Assembly (NCBI GenBank): GCA_964587555.1
Contig: CAZPLR010000048.1
Span: 1 to 12,413 of the forward strand
DNA from: JAHHTP01 sp964587555
GTDB lineage: Bacteria; Bacillota; Clostridia; Oscillospirales; Ruminococcaceae
Length of the DNA: 12,413 bases
Direction of reading: 5' to 3'
The translations under genes were made by a program, and so were the position numbers. The notes under the pieces are model-generated. The model was given only the letters and a program-made list of their open reading frames with translations, was not told the origin of the DNA and did no database searches. This document shows, piece after piece, positions 1-5,425 of the stretch (the first letter of the stretch is position 1; each line of letters begins with the position of its first letter).

Positions 1-80
1 CAAAAAATTTACAAATTAAATTCTGATTTTTCTGCATTTACTCTTGACTTTTGCGATTCACGCCAAATTTGAAAAAAAGG
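1..80. other. AT-rich intergenic stretch, no gene seen
   Basis: This AT-rich stretch lies upstream of the thiamine operon promoter. No convincing open reading frame, hairpin or repeat is visible in either strand. It may hold the end of an upstream intergenic region or promoter-upstream (UP-like) A/T tracts. Confidence 0.6.
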
Positions 81-109
81 TTGACAAAGCGACAGCGGCG
101 TGATATACT
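81..109 (+). promoter_or_regulatory. Sigma-A-type promoter of the thiamine operon
   Basis: TTGACA at 81-86 is a perfect -35 hexamer. TATACT at 104-109 is a good -10, with a 17-base spacer and an upstream TG (TGA before TATACT, extended -10). Transcription would begin near base 116, exactly where the first paired strand of the TPP riboswitch begins. That fit between promoter and aptamer supports both calls. Confidence 0.85.
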
Positions 110-115
110 GAAAAT

Positions 116-206
116 GAAGCAGGGGAGTTCGTGTCAGCGTTCTGAGAGGAAGTAATCTAACTTCGACCCTACACCTGATATGGGTAATTCCAGCGTAGGG
201 AGCTTA
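116..206 (+). ncRNA. TPP riboswitch aptamer (THI element)
   Basis: The conserved THI-element blocks occur in order: GGGG at 122-125, CTGAGA at 142-147, ACCC at 166-169, CCTGAT at 174-179, GGGTAAT at 182-188 and CAGCGTAGGGA at 191-201. AAGC (117-120) pairs with GCTT (202-205) as P1, AGGGG (121-125) pairs with CCCT (167-170) as P2, and GAAG (149-152) with CTTC (161-164) forms the variable P3a hairpin. TPP binding is expected to repress the downstream thiC-thiD operon. Bases 183-191 can also pair with 232-239, the 5' arm of the following terminator (8 pairs with one bulged A and one G-U), so ligand-free RNA has a plausible antiterminator. The pairing model is my own reading and has not been folded computationally. 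Confidence 0.95.
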
Positions 207-230
207 TCAATGAAATGAGTCAACCTTACA

Positions 231-265
231 CGGAATGCCGGCCTTGGTGTTCCGCTTTATTTTTT
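231..265 (+). terminator. Riboswitch-controlled intrinsic terminator
   Basis: CGGAATGCC (231-239) pairs with GGTGTTCCG (246-254) in a 9-bp stem with two G-U pairs and a 6-base loop, followed by the T-rich run CTTTATTTTTT. It lies 25 bases after the TPP aptamer and is its expression platform. Its 5' arm is shared with the possible antiterminator formed by bases 183-191. Confidence 0.85.
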
Positions 266-315
266 GCAAAAAAGAATCAGTCTGGAAGATCGATATTTCA
301 GACAAGAGCCGCTTT

Positions 316-353
316 GGGACGCGCAGCGCGCGCTATGGATTTTGCGCAGTCCC
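316..353 (+). promoter_or_regulatory. Strong hairpin in the thiC leader, role unknown
   Basis: GGGACGCGCA (316-325) pairs with TGCGC and GTCCC (343-347 and 349-353), giving ten base pairs interrupted only by a bulged A at 348, with a 17-base GC-rich loop. It sits between the riboswitch terminator and the thiC ribosome binding site (366-371). No T-run follows it, so it is not an intrinsic terminator. It could stabilise or mark a processing site in the read-through mRNA. No known family was recognised. Confidence 0.55.
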
Positions 354-379
354 GTCCGGCTCAGAAAGGAGATTTTTAG

Positions 380-1690
380 GTGGAAAGAAATTATGCAACA
401 CAAATGGATGCTGCACGCAGGGGGATTGTCACTCCGGAGCTTAATACGGTTGCGGCATATGAAAAAATGCCGGTTTCCGAGCTGATGCGGCTTGTAGCTG
501 AGGGGAAGGTTGCGATCCCGGCAAACAAGAACCACATCTGCTTAAAGCCGTACGGCATCGGCAGTAAGCTGAAGACCAAAATCAATGTCAACCTTGGCAC
601 CTCACGCGATTGCATGGATCTGGATGTTGAGATGCAGAAGGTTATGGCGGCGGTCAATATGGGCGCAGAGTCCATTATGGATTTAAGCTCGTTTGGCGAC
701 ACCCAGAAGTTCAGAAGGAAATTGACTGCAGAATGTCCGGCGGTTATCGGCACCGTTCCGATCTACGACGCGGTAGTCTACTATAATAAGGCGTTAAAAA
801 AGATCACCTCGGACGAGTGGATGGATATTGTGCGGATGCATGCCAAAGACGGCGTTGATTTTATGACGATCCATTGCGGCATCAACCGTGCGACTGCGGA
901 GCATTTCAAGCAGACCAAGCGCCATACCAATATCGTTTCCCGCGGCGGTTCGATCATTTTTGCATGGATGGAACTGACTGGAAACGAAAATCCGTTCTAT
1001 GAGAGATATGACGAGTTACTTGACATCTGCCGCGAATACGATGTCACCATCAGCTTAGGCGACGCTTGCCGTCCGGGCAGCATCGCCGATGCAACCGACG
1101 TTTCCCAAGTGTCTGAGCTTGTAACCTTGGCGGAGCTGACCAGACGCGCTTGGGACAAGGATGTTCAGGTCATGATTGAAGGCCCCGGGCATATGCCGCT
1201 GAACCAGATTAAGGCGAATATGGAGCTGGAACAGGCAATGTGCAAGGGCGCGCCGTTTTATGTACTTGGCCCGCTTGTCACCGACATCGCGCCGGGCTAC
1301 GACCATATTACCTCCGCCATTGGCGGCGCAATCGCCGCTACATATGGCGCTTCTTTCCTGTGCTATGTTACGCCGGCAGAGCATCTGCGCCTGCCAACTC
1401 TGGATGATGTGAAGGAGGGGATCATCGCATCGAAGATTGCAGCGCACGCGGCGGATATCGCCAAAGGATTGCCGGGAGCTGCGGACTGGGATTTTGAGAT
1501 GGGCGAAGCAAGACGCGCGCTCGACTGGGAGAAGCAGTTTGAGCTGGCAATTGATCCGGAAAAAGCACGCCGCTATCGTGCGGAGAGTAAGCCGGAAAAA
1601 GAGGATACCTGCACGATGTGCGGTAAAATGTGCGCTGTGCGCAACATCAATAAGATTCTTCGCGGAGAAGACGTTGATATCATGGACTAG
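380..1690 (+). CDS. thiC: Phosphomethylpyrimidine synthase ThiC
   Basis: ThiC is the radical SAM enzyme that rearranges aminoimidazole ribotide (AIR) to HMP-phosphate, the pyrimidine precursor of thiamine, in the cytoplasm. The 436-residue protein carries family motifs in order: NLGTS (71-75), SRGG (187-190), GDACRPG (227-233), EGPGHMP (267-273) and TDIAPGYDH (301-309). The C-terminal iron-sulfur cysteines are C411, C414 and C418. The start is GTG at 380, eight bases after AAAGGAG (366-371). It lacks the long N-terminal domain of the about 600-residue proteobacterial and Bacillus forms, which is usual for clostridial and archaeal-type ThiC. The cluster spacing here is CX2CX3C, where the well-studied forms have CX2CX4C. 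First gene of the operon, under the TPP riboswitch. Confidence 0.97.
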   Translation: MERNYATQMDAARRGIVTPELNTVAAYEKMPVSELMRLVAEGKVAIPANKNHICLKPYGIGSKLKTKINVNLGTSRDCMDLDVEMQKVMAAVNMGAESIMDLSSFGDTQKFRRKLTAECPAVIGTVPIYDAVVYYNKALKKITSDEWMDIVRMHAKDGVDFMTIHCGINRATAEHFKQTKRHTNIVSRGGSIIFAWMELTGNENPFYERYDELLDICREYDVTISLGDACRPGSIADATDVSQVSELVTLAELTRRAWDKDVQVMIEGPGHMPLNQIKANMELEQAMCKGAPFYVLGPLVTDIAPGYDHITSAIGGAIAATYGASFLCYVTPAEHLRLPTLDDVKEGIIASKIAAHAADIAKGLPGAADWDFEMGEARRALDWEKQFELAIDPEKARRYRAESKPEKEDTCTMCGKMCAVRNINKILRGEDVDIMD

Positions 1691-1739
1691 CCTTCTCCCG
1701 ATTATGTGATTTTTACCAATGAAAAAGGAAGGATTAGAG

Positions 1740-2330
1740 ATGGGTGAAACTAAGATTCAGGCAGCCAACCGTTTTTTCAGCATTCAAAAGATCTGCTTTG
1801 CGGGGATTCTGATTGCGCTTGGCGTTGTCGGCTCCATGTTTTCGTTTCCAGTATTTGGATCTAAATGTGTGCCGGTGCAGCACATGATTAATGTGATTGC
1901 CGGCGTAACGTTAGGACCGGTTTACGCGGTCATTATGGCGTTTATCACCTCGCTTTTGCGCTATCTGTTTGGACTGGGAACCTTGCTTGCTTTTCCGGGC
2001 AGCATGGTTGGTGCGTTCTTATGCGGCATAGCGTTCAAATGCGTGAAATACCTTATTTCGAAGTTACCGAAAAAGAGTAGTCTGGCGGGCTATCTTCCGC
2101 TGATCGCGGCGTTTTTCGGAGAAACCATTGGTACTGGCGTTTTAGGCGGAATGCTTGCCTGTCCGGTCGCAAGATTGTTCAGAATCAATGAGCAGGCGGC
2201 GGTGCTTTCGTTTGTCATTCCGTTTTTGGTCAGCACAGTTGTCGGCGCGGCAGTTGCAATGCTGTTTCTGACTGCGTTAAAATCCACTAAAGCGATCAAC
2301 CATATCTCACTGTTTGAGAACATGCGCTGA
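1740..2330 (+). CDS. thiW: ThiW, thiazole-specific S component of an ECF transporter
   Basis: ThiW is an integral membrane substrate-binding subunit thought to bring hydroxyethylthiazole into the cell with the shared ECF energising module (not encoded here). The 196-residue protein is hydrophobic, with about five membrane segments near residues 16-38, 53-72, 82-100, 118-140 and 155-182. Family signatures are PVQHMINVIAGVTLGP (45-60) and the stretch from SLLRYLFG to LLAFPGSMVGA (71-92). The ATG at 1740 is preferred because AGGAAGGA (1726-1733) lies six bases upstream. An in-frame ATG at 1719 would add seven residues but has no ribosome binding site and contains that motif. Position between thiC and thiM supports thiazole as substrate. 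The substrate is inferred from family and context. Confidence 0.9.
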   Translation: MGETKIQAANRFFSIQKICFAGILIALGVVGSMFSFPVFGSKCVPVQHMINVIAGVTLGPVYAVIMAFITSLLRYLFGLGTLLAFPGSMVGAFLCGIAFKCVKYLISKLPKKSSLAGYLPLIAAFFGETIGTGVLGGMLACPVARLFRINEQAAVLSFVIPFLVSTVVGAAVAMLFLTALKSTKAINHISLFENMR

Positions 2331-2350
2331 TATTGTTGATAAGAGGAGTT

Positions 2351-2382
2351 GAAAAAGCAGGATGGAATATTCCTGCTTTTTC
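2351..2382 (+). terminator. Terminator-like hairpin inside the thi operon
   Basis: GAAAAAGCAGGA (2351-2362) and TCCTGCTTTTTC (2371-2382) form a perfect 12-bp stem with an 8-base loop. The A-tract in the 5' arm and the T-tract in the 3' arm mean the core GCAGGA stem is followed by five T's on either strand. It starts 20 bases after the thiW stop and ends seven bases before the thiM ribosome binding site (2390-2396). It would lower transcription of thiM-thiE-HAD-thiD relative to thiC-thiW, or protect 3' ends of a processed transcript. Confidence 0.7.
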
Positions 2383-2403
2383 CGGTATGAAAGGAGCAAT
2401 ACC

Positions 2404-3258
2404 ATGCGTTCTTATCCTTTGATGCATAAAAACGTCGCGCTCAAAAAGCCGCTTGTACACTGCATCACCAATTATGTCACGATAAACGACTGTGCCAACG
2501 CACTGCTTGCCTGCGGCGCAAGCCCGATCATGGCGGACGATCCAGCAGAGTGTGCTGAGGTAACGGCGCTTTGCGGTGCGCTTGTACTCAATACCGGCAT
2601 GCTGCATCAGAATACGCTGCAATCGATGCTTATTTCTGGAAAGCTTGCAAATGAGCGCGGCATTCCAGTGATATTAGATCCAGTAGGCGTTGGCGTTTCG
2701 GCGTTTCGGCGGGAAAGCATTGCGAAGATCATGAGCCAGATCAGGCTGTCGGTTATCCGCGGCAATCTTTCGGAGATTCGGACTCTTTGCGGAGAAAACA
2801 CCGACCTGCGCGGTGTGGATGCCGCATTTTCACAGGATCCGAGCGGTGAGGACAACGCAAGGGAAAAAATAGAGCTGACCAAGCGTCTTTCCAGAAACAC
2901 CGGCGCTGTCGTGGCTGTAACAGGCGCGTTTGACGTTGTTTCCGATGAGCGAAATGCGGTGTTGATCCGCAACGGCCATCCGGATATGACTAAGATCACC
3001 GGCTGCGGCTGCATGCTTTCGGCTGTAGTTGGAGCGTTTGCGGCTGCCAATCGGCAGAATCTGCTGCCGGCGACGGTAGCGGCGTTGGCGATGTTTGCAA
3101 TTTCCGGGGAAATTGGCTATGAGAAGGTAAGCGAAAAGGGGATGGGAATTGGCAGCTTTCACGCCGCCCTGATCGATGAGCTTGGTTTTTTAAGCGCGCC
3201 GGAATATTTTGAATCTGTATTGGAAAGAAGAGGAATCATCATTGAACAACCTCGATAA
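2404..3258 (+). CDS. thiM: Hydroxyethylthiazole kinase ThiM
   Basis: ThiM phosphorylates 4-methyl-5-(2-hydroxyethyl)thiazole with ATP, giving the thiazole phosphate used by ThiE; it is a cytoplasmic salvage enzyme of the ribokinase-like fold. The 284-residue protein shows VHCITNYVTINDCANALL (18-35), VILDPVGVGVS (89-99), IRGNLSEI (118-125) and the nucleotide-binding catalytic motif TGCGCM (199-204), with C203 as the expected active-site cysteine. ATG 2404 follows AAAGGAG (2390-2396) by seven bases. A longer in-frame ATG at 2362 lies within the terminator hairpin and has no suitable ribosome binding site, so it was not used. The gene overlaps the start of thiE by 17 bases. Confidence 0.96.
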   Translation: MRSYPLMHKNVALKKPLVHCITNYVTINDCANALLACGASPIMADDPAECAEVTALCGALVLNTGMLHQNTLQSMLISGKLANERGIPVILDPVGVGVSAFRRESIAKIMSQIRLSVIRGNLSEIRTLCGENTDLRGVDAAFSQDPSGEDNAREKIELTKRLSRNTGAVVAVTGAFDVVSDERNAVLIRNGHPDMTKITGCGCMLSAVVGAFAAANRQNLLPATVAALAMFAISGEIGYEKVSEKGMGIGSFHAALIDELGFLSAPEYFESVLERRGIIIEQPR

Positions 3259-3880
3259 GACCCTGCTGCTTTACGCTGTGACTGATCGCAGCTATCTTAA
3301 CGGAAGACCGCTGGAAACCGCTGTCGAACAGGCGATATTGGGCGGCGCAACCTGCATTCAGCTTCGGGACAAGCTTTTGTCCGAGGCGGAATTCTATGAG
3401 GAGGCCGTTTCAATCAAAAGGGTGACGGATCGTTTCCATATCCCGCTTATCGTTAACGATCATGTCGAGATTGCAAAGCAGATTGACGCCGCTGGTGTCC
3501 ATGTCGGGCAAAGCGATATGGATGCGCTTTCTGCCAGAAAGATTTTGGGGAAGGATAAGATCATCGGCGTTTCCGCGCGCACAGTGGAAACAGCGATTTT
3601 GGCGAAGGAAAAGGGAGCAGACTATTTGGGCGTTGGCGCAATCTTTGGAACGCAGACGAAATCAGACGCAAAACCGTTGGATTTTCAGACATTAAAGCGC
3701 ATTTGTACTGTTTCCGGTATTCCTGTTGTCGCCATCGGCGGCGTAAATGGCAGCAACGTGCTTAAGCTTAAGGGGAGCGGTATTGCCGGCGCGGCGATCG
3801 TTTCTGCAATTTTTGCACAGCCAGATATTGCAGCCGCTGCAAATGATTTGCGGAAAAAGCTGGAATGGGTGACGACATGA
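3242..3880 (+). CDS. thiE: Thiamine phosphate synthase ThiE
   Basis: ThiE condenses HMP pyrophosphate with thiazole phosphate to make thiamine monophosphate. The 212-residue TIM-barrel protein has the family motifs YAVTDRSYL (11-19), IQLRDK (39-44), PLIVNDH (68-74), GVHVGQSDM (85-93), GVGAIFGTQTKSDA (130-143) and VVAIGGVN (162-169). A TTG start at 3242 is chosen: it places the first motif at the usual distance from the N terminus and has AGAGGA just upstream (about 3229-3234). An upstream in-frame TTG at 3209 would add 11 residues deep inside thiM and lacks a clear site. The start overlaps the end of thiM and the stop overlaps the next gene, so the three are probably translationally coupled. 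Confidence 0.95.
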   Translation: MNNLDKTLLLYAVTDRSYLNGRPLETAVEQAILGGATCIQLRDKLLSEAEFYEEAVSIKRVTDRFHIPLIVNDHVEIAKQIDAAGVHVGQSDMDALSARKILGKDKIIGVSARTVETAILAKEKGADYLGVGAIFGTQTKSDAKPLDFQTLKRICTVSGIPVVAIGGVNGSNVLKLKGSGIAGAAIVSAIFAQPDIAAAANDLRKKLEWVTT

Positions 3881-4539
3881 AAGGCGCTATCTTTGATTTA
3901 GACGGCACGCTTCTTGACAGTATGTGGGTTTGGCGCGAGGTAGACGATAGCTATATTCGCGGCAAGGGAAAAATCCCGGAGCCGGATTTAAGCCGGAAGC
4001 TTGCTTATAAAAATATGGAGCAGTCGGTGCTTTACTTTAAGGAGCAGTATAGTATCGCCGATCCGCCGGAGCAGATGGCGGCGGAGCTTTGGGGTCTTGC
4101 ACGGCACGCTTACTATCATCTTGTTCCGCTAAAGCCTCATGCGTTTGCTTTTTTGGCGGAGTTGTCCCGCCGTGGGATCAAATCCGTTGTCGCAACGGCG
4201 GGGGATAAAGCGTTTTCATGCGCCGCATTGAAGCGCTGCGGCGTGGAAAGGTATATCTCTGGGATTGTTACCTGCGATGAGCTGAGGACAAGCAAGGATC
4301 GTCCAGATATTTTCTATGCGGCGCAGAAGCTGTTGGATTTGCCGACAGAGGAGATTGTTGTTTTTGAGGATTCGCTTCATGCGGTACAGACAGCAAAGGC
4401 TGCAAGCTTTACCGTTGCGGCGGTTTATGACAGCTTTTCCGCGCCGGATGAGCAGGCATTGAAGACAACGGCGGATTACTACCTGAGAAGCTTTTTGGAC
4501 TGGAACTTTGCGCAATCCGGCGCGGATTGCGGCAGATAA
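3877..4539 (+). CDS. HAD-superfamily phosphatase of the thiamine operon
   Basis: This 220-residue protein is a HAD hydrolase of subfamily I with a helical cap, close to the beta-phosphoglucomutase/phosphatase type. Motif I is FDLDGTLLDS with nucleophile D7 and acid D9, motif II is VVATAGD with T107, motif III lysine is probably K140 in TSKDRPDIF, and motif IV is VVFEDS with E164 and D165; all catalytic positions are present. The cap lies at about residues 15-85. ATG 3877 overlaps the thiE TGA stop (ATGA), favouring coupled translation; an in-frame ATG at 3865 would add four residues. No thiL or thiN occurs here, so removal of phosphate from thiamine monophosphate or a pyrimidine phosphate intermediate is a reasonable inference from context. 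The true substrate cannot be read from the sequence. Confidence 0.88.
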   Translation: MKGAIFDLDGTLLDSMWVWREVDDSYIRGKGKIPEPDLSRKLAYKNMEQSVLYFKEQYSIADPPEQMAAELWGLARHAYYHLVPLKPHAFAFLAELSRRGIKSVVATAGDKAFSCAALKRCGVERYISGIVTCDELRTSKDRPDIFYAAQKLLDLPTEEIVVFEDSLHAVQTAKAASFTVAAVYDSFSAPDEQALKTTADYYLRSFLDWNFAQSGADCGR

Positions 4540-4572
4540 AAGCTAATGAAAAATGAATAAAGGCGGGAAGAA

Positions 4573-5367
4573 ATGAAAACAGTATTGACGATTGCAGGCT
4601 CGGACTCCAGCGGAGGCGCGGGGATTCAAGCGGATTTGAAAACGATGGCGGCAAACGGCTGCTATGGGATGAGCGTGATTACAGCGCTCACTGCGCAGAA
4701 CACAACCGGTGTGACCGGCGTGCTGGATGTGCCGCCGGAGTTTATTTCCAACCAGCTTGACGCGGTATTTTCCGACATTAGGCCCGACGCGGTAAAGATC
4801 GGGATGATTTCGTCACCAGCGGCAGCGTGCGCGATTGCCGACCGGCTGCGGTATTATCATGCGGAGAATATTGTACTTGATCCGGTGATGGTTTCGAGCA
4901 GCGGCAGCGTACTCAGCGATCAATCTGCGATCAGCGCAGTCGTGCGGGAACTTTTCCCACTGGCAATGCTGATTACTCCAAATCTTTCGGAGGCTGCCGC
5001 CTTGGCAGGAATGGAATGTATTACAGATCAAGCGCAGATGGAGCAAGCGGCGATCCAACTATCCAAACTAACGCACGGCGGTGTTTTGGTCAAGGGCGGG
5101 CATCTCAAGGCGGATGCAAGCGACCTGCTTTTTTGGAATGAAAACGCAATTTGGATTTCCAATAGACGGATTGATAATCCAAACACCCACGGTACCGGAT
5201 GCACGCTGTCCTCGGCGATTGCTTGCCGGCTTGCGATCGGGGATGGGCTTTTGGATGCCGTGAAGAATGCAAAGGAATATCTTACCGGTGCAATCGCAGC
5301 AAACTTTAAGCTTGGCAAAGGTTGCGGGCCGCTCAATCATCTATACCGTTTATTTGAATCACAGTAA
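4573..5367 (+). CDS. thiD: HMP/HMP-phosphate kinase ThiD
   Basis: ThiD phosphorylates HMP and then HMP-phosphate to HMP pyrophosphate, the pyrimidine substrate of ThiE. The 264-residue ribokinase-fold protein has the N-terminal family signature TIAGSDSSGGAGIQADLKT (6-24), the KIGMISS segment (75-81), VLDPVMVSSSG (101-111), ITPNLSEAAAL (134-144) and the anion-hole motif HGTGCTLSS (206-214) with catalytic C210. Length and motifs match single-domain ThiD with no ThiE or TenA fusion. ATG 4573 is preceded by the purine-rich AGGCGGGAAG. It is the last gene of the operon; the terminator hairpin begins three bases after its stop. Confidence 0.96.
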   Translation: MKTVLTIAGSDSSGGAGIQADLKTMAANGCYGMSVITALTAQNTTGVTGVLDVPPEFISNQLDAVFSDIRPDAVKIGMISSPAAACAIADRLRYYHAENIVLDPVMVSSSGSVLSDQSAISAVVRELFPLAMLITPNLSEAAALAGMECITDQAQMEQAAIQLSKLTHGGVLVKGGHLKADASDLLFWNENAIWISNRRIDNPNTHGTGCTLSSAIACRLAIGDGLLDAVKNAKEYLTGAIAANFKLGKGCGPLNHLYRLFESQ

Positions 5368-5369
5368 AA

Positions 5370-5401
5370 ATTCCCCTGTATCCGCAAAGATACAGGGGAA
5401 T
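5370..5401. terminator. Shared bidirectional terminator between thiD and ppk
   Basis: ATTCCCCTGTATC (5370-5382) and GATACAGGGGAAT (5389-5401) form a perfect 13-bp stem with a 6-base loop. It lies between the convergent thiD and ppk genes. For the minus strand, the stem ends in TT and is followed by a T-run (complement of AAAA at 5366-5369), so it is a good terminator for ppk. For the plus strand the following bases are only moderately T-rich (CGTATTTAT), so it may be weaker for the thi operon. Confidence 0.88.
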
Positions 5402-5425
5402 CGTATTTATCATAGATGCAGAGGT

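Noticed and set aside
235..444. 69-codon plus-strand open frame beginning inside the riboswitch terminator
   Set aside because: It starts in the terminator stem, has no ribosome binding site, and overlaps the thiC leader and start in another frame. No recognisable protein.
1055..1447. 130-codon minus-strand frame opposite thiC
   Set aside because: Antisense shadow of a strongly conserved gene with no ribosome binding site or recognisable product.
2607..3050. 147-codon minus-strand frame opposite thiM
   Set aside because: Antisense shadow; thiM in the plus strand has all family motifs.
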